Assembly (NCBI RefSeq): GCF_000277125.1
Contig: NC_016946.1
Location: 5,270,001-5,334,000 of the forward strand
Reading direction: 5' to 3'
DNA length: 64,000 bases
Source: Mycobacterium intracellulare ATCC 13950
GTDB lineage: Bacteria > Actinomycetota > Actinomycetes > Mycobacteriales > Mycobacteriaceae
The notes under the pieces are model-generated. The model made no database searches. It had not been told where the DNA came from and saw only the letters and a list, made by a program, of their open reading frames with translations. The translations under genes were made by a program, and so were the position numbers. Positions 9,025 through 16,571 of the stretch are shown piece after piece. Positions within the stretch are counted from its first letter, which is position 1, and each line of letters opens with the position of its first letter.

Positions 9025-9799
9025 GATGCAGGTCGCAATCGTCACGGGCGCAAGCAGCGGCATCGGCCTGGGCTGCGCCACGAAACTCGCCGAGATGGGC
9101 ATGGCGGTCCTGGGCACGGGCCGCGACCAGGACCGGCTGGCCGAACTGCACACGGCCATCGGCGATCCGGATCGCGTTGCCACACTTGCCGTCGACCTGA
9201 CCGACGACGACGCGCCGCGACGCATCGTGGACCTCGCCGTGCAGCGATGGGGCCACATCGACTTCCTGATCAACAACGCCGGAGTCGGCAGCCCCAAGCC
9301 GCTGCACGAAACCGACGACGAAACCCTGGACTACTTCCTGGGTTTGATGCTACGGGCACCGTTTCGGCTCGCGCGTGACGTGCTGCCCCACATGGGACCC
9401 GGCTCGGCGATCATCAACGTGACATCGACGTTCGCGGTCGTCGGCGGCCTGCGGGGCGGGGCCTACTCCGCGGCCAAGGGCGGGCTGACCGCGCTGACCA
9501 CCCACATCGCCTGCCAGTACGGCGCGTCCGGCATCCGTTGCAACGCCGTCGCGCCGGGCGTCACGGTCACACCGATGGTCGAGAAGCGCTTGCAGGACGA
9601 GCGATTCCGCAAGATCAACACCGAGATGACGCCGCACCCGCGGTTGGGCCGCGTCGACGACATCGCCAGCACGGTCGCGTTCTTGTGCTCGCCGGGCGGA
9701 AGTTTCATCAACGGCCAGACGATCGTGGTCGACGGCGGATGGAGTTCGACGAAGTATCTGTCGGAGTTCGCCTTGTCCTCGCGGTGGACGGAGCGGTGA
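9017..9799 (+). CDS. SDR family oxidoreductase
   Basis: Classical SDR of 260 residues with [12 protein letters not shown], catalytic YSAAK and a terminal [14 protein letters not shown] 9017 has GGAG seven bases upstream and overlaps the synthetase by 8 bp; ATG 9026 with AAGG nine bases upstream is an equally good start (three residues shorter). It lies between two acyl-CoA synthetases, so it may act on a hydroxyacyl intermediate, as 3-hydroxyacyl-CoA-type SDRs do, but this is inferred from position only. Confidence 0.93.
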   Translation: MGEMQVAIVTGASSGIGLGCATKLAEMGMAVLGTGRDQDRLAELHTAIGDPDRVATLAVDLTDDDAPRRIVDLAVQRWGHIDFLINNAGVGSPKPLHETDDETLDYFLGLMLRAPFRLARDVLPHMGPGSAIINVTSTFAVVGGLRGGAYSAAKGGLTALTTHIACQYGASGIRCNAVAPGVTVTPMVEKRLQDERFRKINTEMTPHPRLGRVDDIASTVAFLCSPGGSFINGQTIVVDGGWSSTKYLSEFALSSRWTER

Positions 9800-11313
9800 A
9801 CCTGTTCGCGATGCTCGATCAGGCCGCGAGCCGACACCCCCACCGCGGCGCGATGTATCACGGCACCCGGCGCCTGTACACCTGGATCGAGCTGCGCGAC
9901 AGGGCCTTACGCCTGGCCGCGTCGATCCGAAAACAGCACGCCGCCGGCGCCCGCCTCGCGATCGCGACCCACAACCGTCCCGAGATCATCGAGTTGATGT
10001 TCGCGATCTGGGCCGCCGAGTGCGTCGTCGTCCCCATCAACTACAAGCTGCATCCGCGCGAGATGGCCGAGATCCTCGACGACGCGGGCGCGGCGCGGGT
10101 GTTCGCCTCCACGGCGATTGCCGGCGAACTGGCGCCGATCACCACGACACCGATGGAAACCTTTGAGTCGCAGGACTACTCGCGGCGGGTCACCGTCGCC
10201 CCGTCGGCGAAGCCGCGCACCGATCCGTCGGCGCTCGCCTGGCTGTTCTACACCAGCGGGACCACCGGCCGATCGAAGGGCGCGATGCTGTCGCACCGCA
10301 ACCTGACCGCGATGACCGTGGCCCACCTCGCCGACATCGACGACCCGGACGAACGGTGCAGCCTCCTGCACGCGGCGCCCATGTCGCACGGCTCGGGGCT
10401 CTACGTCCTGCCGTACGTGCTGCGCGCCGCCCGCCAGGTGGTGCCCGCCTCGGGCGCATTCGACCCCGACGAGTTCCTCGATCTGTGCGAGCATCACCCC
10501 GGCGGCAGCGCGTTTCTCGCCCCGACGATGGTGCAGCGCCTGGTGGGCACGGGCCGCGCCCGCCCGGCCAACCTGAAGTCGATCGTCTACGGCGGCGGCC
10601 CGATGTATGTCGAAAGCCTGCGCAAGGCGATTGCGGCGTTCGGCCCGATCTTCGCCCAGATCTACGGGCAGGGCGAGTCACCGATGACCATCACCGGGCT
10701 GCGCCGCGCCGACCACGAATCCGGCGACGACGCAATCCTGGGATCGGTCGGCTATGCGCGGTCCGGGATGGACGTCGGGGTGCTGCGCGCCGGCGGCGAC
10801 CCGGCGCCCGTCGATGAGATCGGCGAGATCGTCTGCCGCGGCGACGCGGTCATGTCCGGCTACTGGCGCAACCCCGATGCCACCCGCGCCACGCTCAAAG
10901 AGGGCTGGCTGTACACCGGCGACATGGGCTCGTTCGACGCGCGCGGTTTCCTCACGCTGCGCGATCGGTCGAAGGACGTCGTCATCAGCGGCGGCAGCAA
11001 CATCTACCCGCGCGAGGTCGAGGAGGTCCTGCTCGAGCACCCCGCGGTCGCGGAGGCGTGCGTGGTCGGCACCCCCGACGCCGAGTGGGGCGAGGTGGTG
11101 GTCGCATTCGTCGTCGGCACAGGCGATCCCGTCGACGCCGCGGCGCTCGACGCGCACCTGCTGACGCGCATCGCCCGGTTCAAACGTCCCAAGCGCTACG
11201 AATTCGTCGACGAGCTACCAAAAAACAGCTACGGCAAGGTGCTCAAGCGGGAACTGCGGGCCCGCCTGGCGCCGCTGCGGGAATGTCATGAGACATCAGG
11301 GAGGTCGCAATGA
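9796..11313 (+). CDS. AMP-forming acyl-CoA synthetase
   Basis: Second ANL-superfamily ligase of the operon, 505 residues from GTG 9796, which overlaps the SDR stop in a GTGA junction and has GGACGGAG upstream. A longer reading frame runs upstream inside the SDR but has no signal there. Seen: [45 protein letters not shown] and [13 protein letters not shown]. The two synthetases of this operon are clearly different proteins, so the pathway may release two acids or activate one acid at two stages. Its stop overlaps the ADH start (ATGA). Confidence 0.93.
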   Translation: MNLFAMLDQAASRHPHRGAMYHGTRRLYTWIELRDRALRLAASIRKQHAAGARLAIATHNRPEIIELMFAIWAAECVVVPINYKLHPREMAEILDDAGAARVFASTAIAGELAPITTTPMETFESQDYSRRVTVAPSAKPRTDPSALAWLFYTSGTTGRSKGAMLSHRNLTAMTVAHLADIDDPDERCSLLHAAPMSHGSGLYVLPYVLRAARQVVPASGAFDPDEFLDLCEHHPGGSAFLAPTMVQRLVGTGRARPANLKSIVYGGGPMYVESLRKAIAAFGPIFAQIYGQGESPMTITGLRRADHESGDDAILGSVGYARSGMDVGVLRAGGDPAPVDEIGEIVCRGDAVMSGYWRNPDATRATLKEGWLYTGDMGSFDARGFLTLRDRSKDVVISGGSNIYPREVEEVLLEHPAVAEACVVGTPDAEWGEVVVAFVVGTGDPVDAAALDAHLLTRIARFKRPKRYEFVDELPKNSYGKVLKRELRARLAPLRECHETSGRSQ

Positions 11314-12470
11314 AGTGTCGCGCCGCTGTGATCCGCGGGGTCGGCCAGGACTGGGAGATCCGCGAGATCGAGCTGGATCCGCCCCGCGGCGGTGAAGTCC
11401 TGGTGCGCATGGCCGTTGCCGGGATCTGCCACTCCGACGATCATCTGTTCACCGGCGATGTGGTGCCGACCCCCGAGGCGCTGGCCGCGAGCGGCCAGCC
11501 GGCGCCGGACTGGTTCCCGCTGCTCGGCGGTCACGAGGGAGCCGGCGTCGTTGAAGAAATCGGGCCAGGCGTGACCTCGGTGCGTCCGGGAGACCACGTG
11601 GCGCTCTCCTTCATCCCCGCGTGCGGCAGCTGCCGGTTCTGTGTCAACGGCCAGAGCTACATCTGCGACATCGGTGCGAGCCTGTTCGTGCGGGAGATGC
11701 CCACCGACGGCACCTGCCGGCGCCACCTCGGTGACGAAAACCTGTTGGCCTACGGGCAACTCGGCACGTTCGCCGAATACGCGGTGCTATCGGAACGCTC
11801 CGTCATCAAGATCGACGACGCGATCCCGTTCCATGCCGCCTCGCTGGTGTCGTGCGGGGTGAGCACCGGCTGGGGGTCCGCGACGATCTCGGCGGGCACC
11901 GAACCCGGCGACACCGTCGTCGTCATCGGCGCGGGCGGCGTCGGGATGAACGCCCTGCAGGGCGCGCGCGCCGTGGGCGCCAAATACGTCGTCGCGGTGG
12001 ATCCTGTTGAGTCCAAGCGCGATTCGGCCAAGGTCTTCGGCGCCACGCACACCGCCGCCTCCGCCGAGGACGCGATACCTCTGGTCAGGGAGATCACCGC
12101 CGGCCTGATGGCCGACCGCGTCGTCGTCTGCCCCGGCGTGGTGCGCGTGGACCTGCTTCCGTTGGCGATGGCGCTGCTTCGCAAAGGCGGGATCTGCGTG
12201 CTCACCGGCATCACCCCGTTCACCGAACCCCCGGTCCCGTTGGTCCTGCAGGAGATGACGCTGTCGGCCAAACAGCTCAGGGGCGCGCTCTACGGCGGCA
12301 TGAATCCGCGCACCAGCGTGCCGATGCTGCTGTCGTTGTATCAGGCGGGCGCGGTGAAACTCGACGAGTTGGTCACCCGCCACTACCGGCTCGACCAGAT
12401 CAACGAGGCGTTCGTGGATCTGCGCGAGGGCCGCAACATTCGCGGTGTCATCGATTTCGCGGGTGCGTGA
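11310..12470 (+). CDS. Zinc-dependent alcohol dehydrogenase, NDMA-dependent (mycofactocin-type) class
   Basis: Medium-chain dehydrogenase of 386 residues. Seen: catalytic zinc site GICHSDDH and GGHEGAG, structural zinc cysteines CGSCRFCVNGQSYIC, and the cofactor motif GAGGVG (around residue 208). Length and motifs fit the actinobacterial NDMA-dependent ADH family, whose members hold their nicotinamide tightly and pass electrons to mycofactocin. ATGA overlap couples it to the upstream synthetase. As last gene of the GntR operon it probably oxidises an alcohol freed by lactone opening. Assignment to the NDMA subclass is likely, not proven. Confidence 0.92.
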   Translation: MKCRAAVIRGVGQDWEIREIELDPPRGGEVLVRMAVAGICHSDDHLFTGDVVPTPEALAASGQPAPDWFPLLGGHEGAGVVEEIGPGVTSVRPGDHVALSFIPACGSCRFCVNGQSYICDIGASLFVREMPTDGTCRRHLGDENLLAYGQLGTFAEYAVLSERSVIKIDDAIPFHAASLVSCGVSTGWGSATISAGTEPGDTVVVIGAGGVGMNALQGARAVGAKYVVAVDPVESKRDSAKVFGATHTAASAEDAIPLVREITAGLMADRVVVCPGVVRVDLLPLAMALLRKGGICVLTGITPFTEPPVPLVLQEMTLSAKQLRGALYGGMNPRTSVPMLLSLYQAGAVKLDELVTRHYRLDQINEAFVDLREGRNIRGVIDFAGA

Positions 12471-12945
12471 CTTCGAAGTGCCTGCGGATGCCGGCCAGCA
12501 TCTCGGCGTGCGCCTTGACCGCCTCGCGGACGGTCACCCCGGCCAGGAGCCGCGGCGCGGAGATCCGGATGCGCTCGGTGACCCGGGTGCCGCCGTCGTC
12601 GGGCACGAAACTCACCGTGCCGCGTAACCGCACCCCGGGTGACTGGGCGGCCTCCGTCAGCACGTCACCGGCGGCCGGCACTCGCAGCCGGGCGCGATAG
12701 ACGGTACGGATGGTGAACGGCCCCAAGGGGATTCGATCGACCACCCGATAGCTCTGCTGGTAGCCCTCCGGGGTTTCGCCGCGGGACAACGTTTCCACTG
12801 ACACGATCAGCGGGTGCACGAGCCTGATGTTGTCCAGGTCCACGTAGAAGCCGCGCACCGCATCGGGCGGCGCGGGCACGCGCTCGGACAGCGTCCGGTC
12901 GGCGTGCACGAAAAGCAGCGACCGGGCCCGCGCATGTAACGCCAC
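12448..12945 (-). CDS. SRPBCC family protein
   Basis: A 165-residue START/Bet v1-like (SRPBCC) protein, a fold that binds hydrophobic ligands; no enzymatic residues can be named. Seen: the typical SERVPAPPDAVRGFYVDLDN start of the fold, central beta strands with alternating hydrophobics, and a C-terminal helix (VREAVKAHAEMLAGIRRHF). It overlaps the end of the ADH gene by 23 bp on the opposite strand. GTG 12945 lies inside the left arm of a palindromic element (12936-12986); a shorter start at GTG 12909 is possible. Confidence 0.85.
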   Translation of the reverse strand: MALHARARSLLFVHADRTLSERVPAPPDAVRGFYVDLDNIRLVHPLIVSVETLSRGETPEGYQQSYRVVDRIPLGPFTIRTVYRARLRVPAAGDVLTEAAQSPGVRLRGTVSFVPDDGGTRVTERIRISAPRLLAGVTVREAVKAHAEMLAGIRRHFEVTHPRNR

Positions 12946-12986
12946 GGCGACATTCTGCCGGTTTTTCCGCCGCAGCGTTACGCTCG
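12936..12986. repeat. Palindromic intergenic element, copy A
   Basis: GTAACGCCACGGCG, an 18-nt loop, then CGCCGCAGCGTTACGCTCG. The same 14+18+19 layout occurs at 61048-61098, with all but two of the 33 arm positions identical. In this copy the arms carry two mismatches. It lies in the divergent gap before the NTF2-like gene and covers the GTG start of the SRPBCC gene. Confidence 0.7.
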
Positions 12987-13019
12987 GCGCAATGCCAGGA
13001 GCGCGGGAGCGGAGGCGTG

Positions 13020-13400
13020 ATGGGCGACGCGGCGGAAGGTCAAGCGGTCGAGCGTTACCTGCAATGCCTGACCGATCACGACTGGGACGGACTGGCCGGC
13101 ACCCTCGCCGAGGACGGCCTGACCCGGGAGGGTCCGTTCTGCGACGTCGTCGAGGGCAAGGCGCACTACGTCGCCTACCTGCGCAAGGTATGCACCGCTC
13201 TGCAGGGCCACCGGTTGCAGGTGCGGCGGATCTCGCACGTCGACGCCCGAACCTCCTACGCCGAGCTGTCCGAGACGTTCGAGATCGATGGCGTCGCGAC
13301 CACGTGGCCCGAATGCATCCTCTTCGAGCGGGACGACGACGGATTGATCGTTCACGTCAGCGTGTTCTTCAAGCAGCGCCAGGCCGGCGCCGCCACGTAG
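13020..13400 (+). CDS. NTF2-like (SnoaL-type) protein
   Basis: A small cone-fold protein (126 residues) of the NTF2/SnoaL/limonene-epoxide-hydrolase superfamily: a helical start (VERYLQCLTDHDWDGLAGTLAEDGL), the conserved FCDVVEGKAHYVAYL segment, then beta strands ending in HVSVFFKQR. ATG 13020 has GGAGG four bases upstream; GTG 13017 is too close to it. Function unknown; members can be small hydrolases, isomerases or ligand binders. Confidence 0.85.
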   Translation: MGDAAEGQAVERYLQCLTDHDWDGLAGTLAEDGLTREGPFCDVVEGKAHYVAYLRKVCTALQGHRLQVRRISHVDARTSYAELSETFEIDGVATTWPECILFERDDDGLIVHVSVFFKQRQAGAAT

Positions 13401-13434
13401 CGGTCTATTCCCTCGCTTGCGGAATTGACCTAAC

Positions 13435-13665
13435 GTGTCATGGATGGAGGCAGATGGAACTCCGGAGTCGGTGCCGGTCGAGAAATTGCACTCGGGCGAC
13501 CCGATCACCGATTGTGGTCAGCGGTACATAGTTCTCGAATCGAAGGCGCTCAGCGACTGCGTGGTCCTCGAGCTCGAATCCCGGGTGGATCACCAACTGC
13601 AGGTCATCGAGAAATCGTTCCCCACCGGCTACCAGGTCGGCAGGGCGAACCACCGAATTTTATAG
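13435..13665 (+). CDS. Small conserved-looking protein of unknown function
   Basis: A 76-residue reading frame (GTG 13435, or ATG 13444) with coding-like third positions and a mixed, acidic composition; it contains PVEKLHSGDPITDCGQ and a strand-rich middle. I do not recognise the family. It is followed 22 bp later by a strong terminator hairpin, which supports a real transcribed unit. No signal peptide or membrane segment. Confidence 0.6.
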   Translation: MSWMEADGTPESVPVEKLHSGDPITDCGQRYIVLESKALSDCVVLELESRVDHQLQVIEKSFPTGYQVGRANHRIL

Positions 13666-13687
13666 CCGACGAATTCTCGGCGGAACA

Positions 13688-13732
13688 AATGCGCGAGTAG
13701 CCGTTCGACGGCTACCGCGCATTCGTGTTTTT
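13688..13732 (+). terminator. Rho-independent terminator
   Basis: Arms AATGCGCG-A-GTAGCCGT and ACGGCTACCGCGCATT pair over 16 bp with one bulged A and a TCG loop, followed by CGTGTTTTT. This ends the small gene at 13435; the convergent DUF899 gene may also use the hairpin, though its T-run on that strand is weak. Confidence 0.85.
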
Positions 13733-13758
13733 GGGCCGCGCCAAACAGCCTGTGCCAC

Positions 13759-14493
13759 TTAGCTCTTCGGTGGCCGGATGTCGTTGGGGTTGTTCGGGTC
13801 GGGGTCACCGAACCAGCGTGAGGGCTCGTGCTCGCCGTACGCGTCGTGCCAGTCCCACCACTCGTAGGGAGCGGTCTGCGGATAGCCCTCCGGCGAATCC
13901 TCCCAGGTTTCCTGGCGTCCGAGCGCGGTCATGTCCAGGAAGCTCCAGGTGGTCCCCAGCGCCTCGTCGCCGCGGTTGTTGATGAAGTAGGTGCGAAACA
14001 CCCGATCGCCGTCACGGATGAAGGCGTTGGTGCCGTGCCATTCGTCCACGCCGAAATCCGCGTCGAAGCCGTCGGTGATCGTGTACCAGGGCATCTTCCA
14101 GTCCATCCGCTTCTTCAGGCGCGCGATGTCGGCCTGCGGCGCGCGTGAGGCGAACACCAGCGTGGTGTCGCGGGCGTTCAGGTGGGCCAGGTTGCCGACG
14201 TGGTCGGCCATCATCGAGCAGCCCCGGCAACCGCGCTCGGGCCAGCCGTCGATGTCGGGCCCGTAGAACGCGCGGTAGACGATGAGTTGGCGCCTGCCGC
14301 CGAACAGGCCCGCCAGGTTGACCGTGCCCTCGGGTCCCTCGAACCGGTAGTCGGAGTCCACCTCCGTCCAGGGCATCCGGCGCCGCCGGGCCGCGAGCGC
14401 GTCACGGGCCCGGGTGAGCTTCTTCTCCTCTTCCAGCAGCTCTCGATGCGCGCTCGCCCACTCCTGGGCCGTCACGATCGGGGGTGTGTTCAT
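13759..14493 (-). CDS. DUF899 family thioredoxin-like protein
   Basis: A 244-residue member of the DUF899 family, which has a thioredoxin-like fold without a proven function. Seen: ARDALAARRRRMPWTEVDSDYRFEG at the start (family hallmark MPW), QLIVYRAFYGP, the paired cysteines RGCRGCSMMADHVGN, and WHGTNAF near the end. ATG 14493 is 29 bp after the upstream SDR, with which it likely forms an operon. Divergent from an ECF sigma factor, a context consistent with stress-linked control. Confidence 0.9.
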   Translation of the reverse strand: MNTPPIVTAQEWASAHRELLEEEKKLTRARDALAARRRRMPWTEVDSDYRFEGPEGTVNLAGLFGGRRQLIVYRAFYGPDIDGWPERGCRGCSMMADHVGNLAHLNARDTTLVFASRAPQADIARLKKRMDWKMPWYTITDGFDADFGVDEWHGTNAFIRDGDRVFRTYFINNRGDEALGTTWSFLDMTALGRQETWEDSPEGYPQTAPYEWWDWHDAYGEHEPSRWFGDPDPNNPNDIRPPKS

Positions 14494-14522
14494 CGTTGTG
14501 CGCCTTTCGAACTCGGGTGTTT

Positions 14523-15290
14523 TCAGGTCAGCGGCGACAGGCCGGCGGAGGTGAGCAGGTAGGCGTCGTGGTCCGGGCCGGCGGTGGCGATCTCGAGCAC
14601 CGACTTGCCCACCTGTTCGGCGGTGAGCGCGGGCCCGGCGGCCTGTAAGAAGGTGTCGACGTCGACGCCTTGGCGCTCGGCGTAGGCGGCGACGGCGGCC
14701 GCGCCCAGGCCGGTGGCCGGGGTCAACCGCGGCAGCACGGCGGTGAAGCCGATCCCGAGCCCGGCGCGTTGCGATTCGAGGGCGGCATAGCCGGCGAGGA
14801 ACCGTACGGTCGCCTTGGCGCCCGCGTAGCCACCGGACAGCGGTGATCCGGCCAGGGCGGCACCGCTGGACATCACGATCACCGAGCTGCCCGGCGCCAG
14901 CGGGCGCCGCAGCGCGTCACGAACCCAGTGAAACGCCTGCGCGACGTCGGAGTTCCAGTTGTCGCTGAACGACTCCCAGGTCTGATCCTGCAGCGGCGCC
15001 ATCCGCGGCGCCGCCCCGGCGCACAGCACCAGGGTGCGCGGCCGGTGCCGGTCGATGAGCCGGCCGGGAGTCGCCGGATCGGCGGCGTCGGCCACCACCG
15101 GGGTGAAGGTGTCGCCTAGTTGGGCGCGCACCTCCTCGAGCTGCGATCGGGTGCGCGCGACGCCGACGACCTCGGCGCCGGCGGTCGCCAACGCGGTGGC
15201 GATCGCGCGGCCGAAGCCGCGGCCGGCCCCGGTCACGATCGCGGTGCTGCCGGCGAACCCGTCGGCGCCGGGGTTTGGGGTCTGGTTCAT
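14523..15290 (-). CDS. SDR family oxidoreductase
   Basis: SDR of 255 residues with TGAGRGFG and YAGAK, but NNAG is changed to LCAGAAP and the C-terminal VDGG is absent, so it belongs to a divergent group. It is the first gene of an SDR-DUF899 operon and reads away from a sigma-factor gene across a 156-bp gap that holds a large inverted repeat. Substrate unknown; co-regulation with the sigma factor is an inference. Confidence 0.9.
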   Translation of the reverse strand: MNQTPNPGADGFAGSTAIVTGAGRGFGRAIATALATAGAEVVGVARTRSQLEEVRAQLGDTFTPVVADAADPATPGRLIDRHRPRTLVLCAGAAPRMAPLQDQTWESFSDNWNSDVAQAFHWVRDALRRPLAPGSSVIVMSSGAALAGSPLSGGYAGAKATVRFLAGYAALESQRAGLGIGFTAVLPRLTPATGLGAAAVAAYAERQGVDVDTFLQAAGPALTAEQVGKSVLEIATAGPDHDAYLLTSAGLSPLT

Positions 15291-15358
15291 GTCGTGCTCG
15301 CTTCCTCGCGTGGACTGCGGCCGTGCCGCGACTTCACTAATTGAGATACGGCGGGGCG

Positions 15359-15393
15359 GCCGAATTCATCGCTGCCGGCCGATGAATTTCGGC
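15359..15393. promoter_or_regulatory. Large inverted repeat between SDR and sigma gene
   Basis: GCCGAATTCATCG and CGATGAATTTCGGC are inverted repeats (13 and 14 nt, one extra A) around an 8-nt centre. They sit in the divergent promoter, 54 bp before the sigma-factor TTG. No T-run follows, so an operator is more likely than a terminator. Confidence 0.55.
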
Positions 15394-15446
15394 GGCCGGA
15401 TGTCTCTACAGGAGTAGGTTCACCACGCGGCCGAGAGGAGAGGGCA

Positions 15447-16400
15447 TTGCCGGCGCAGGAGGAGTTCGTCGAGCGGGCGGCGCCGTTTCGTGCCGAGCTG
15501 ATCGCGCATTGCTACCGCATGCTGGGCTCGGTGCACGACGCCGAAGACCTCGTGCAGGAGACGTATCTGCGGGGCTGGCGGGGCTATCAGGCCTTCGAGG
15601 AACGCGCGGCGTTGAAGACCTGGCTGTACCGGATCGCGACGACGGCCTGTCTGCGCGCGCTGGAAAACCGCGCCCGCCGCGTGCTGCCGGCCGGGCTGGG
15701 CGAGGGCTCGATGGACCCGGACGCCGACCTCGGTGCGGCGGGCGCGCACGCGTGGCTCGAACCCATCCCGGACGACATGATGTTCAAGAGCCCCGAGGAG
15801 GACTTCACCGCGAAGCAGAGCGTGCGGCTGGCCGTGATGACCGCCCTTCAGGAGCTTCCGGCGCGCCAGCGCGCGGTGCTGATCCTGCGCGACGTCGTGC
15901 AGTTCAGCGCCGCCGAGGTCGCCGAGCTTCTGGAGACCACGCCGGCCGCGGTCAACAGTTCGCTACAGCGCGCCCGGGCCCACCTCGCCGAGCTGTCCCC
16001 CAGCGAGGAACAGATGGCCGAGCCGGGCGACGCCCGGCGGCGCGAACTGCTCGACCGGTATTGCGCGGCATTCGAAAACGCGGACATGGCGGCGCTGACC
16101 GCGCTGCTGCAGGCGGACGTCAAACTCGAAATGCCGCCCCTCCCAGTGTGGTTCGCCGGCCGGGACACGGTGCTGAAGTTCCTTGCCGAGCGTGCCGTGG
16201 CGCAGCCCGGCGATATCGCGATGGTTCCGACCGCCGCGAACGCGCAACCCGCCGTCGCCGAGTACCGCCGCGCCGCCGATCACGTGTTGCGGGCCCATTC
16301 GATCCACGTCTTGACCCCCGGTCGCGACGGGATCGCCGGCATCACCGTCTTTCTCGACCCCGACTTGTTCAGCGCGTTTGGTTTGTCTTCAACCCGGTAA
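15447..16400 (+). CDS. ECF sigma factor with C-terminal SnoaL-like domain (SigG-like)
   Basis: Sigma-70 family factor of 317 residues. Region 2 (about 10-80) has ELIAHCYRMLGSVHDAEDLVQETYLRGW; region 4 (about 125-185) has RAVLILRDVVQFSAAEVAELLETTPAAVNSSLQRAR; residues 195-310 form an NTF2/SnoaL-like domain. This is the layout of mycobacterial SigG and other ECF sigmas that carry a fused regulatory tail instead of a separate anti-sigma factor. No anti-sigma gene is next to it. TTG 15447 has a strong GAGAGGAGAGGG upstream. Targets are unknown; the divergent SDR-DUF899 pair is a candidate. Confidence 0.93.
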   Translation: MPAQEEFVERAAPFRAELIAHCYRMLGSVHDAEDLVQETYLRGWRGYQAFEERAALKTWLYRIATTACLRALENRARRVLPAGLGEGSMDPDADLGAAGAHAWLEPIPDDMMFKSPEEDFTAKQSVRLAVMTALQELPARQRAVLILRDVVQFSAAEVAELLETTPAAVNSSLQRARAHLAELSPSEEQMAEPGDARRRELLDRYCAAFENADMAALTALLQADVKLEMPPLPVWFAGRDTVLKFLAERAVAQPGDIAMVPTAANAQPAVAEYRRAADHVLRAHSIHVLTPGRDGIAGITVFLDPDLFSAFGLSSTR

Positions 16401-16571
16401 TGTTTGTCCCAGGGACGTGATCGCAGCCCTTGCCATCTTGGGAAGCCCGACCTGCATCGACCCGCATCGTCATCGATGTCGTCGGACGGTTTACCTTCCC
16501 GCCCCACGTGTGGACAGGTCCTTCACACGCCAGGATCATTAGGCGCGGGAGACGTAGTTGAAGGGTGACGA

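Noticed and set aside
16406..16416. GTCCC-A-GGGAC dyad after the sigma gene
   Set aside because: Short, no T-run, no matching partner; could be chance in GC-rich DNA.
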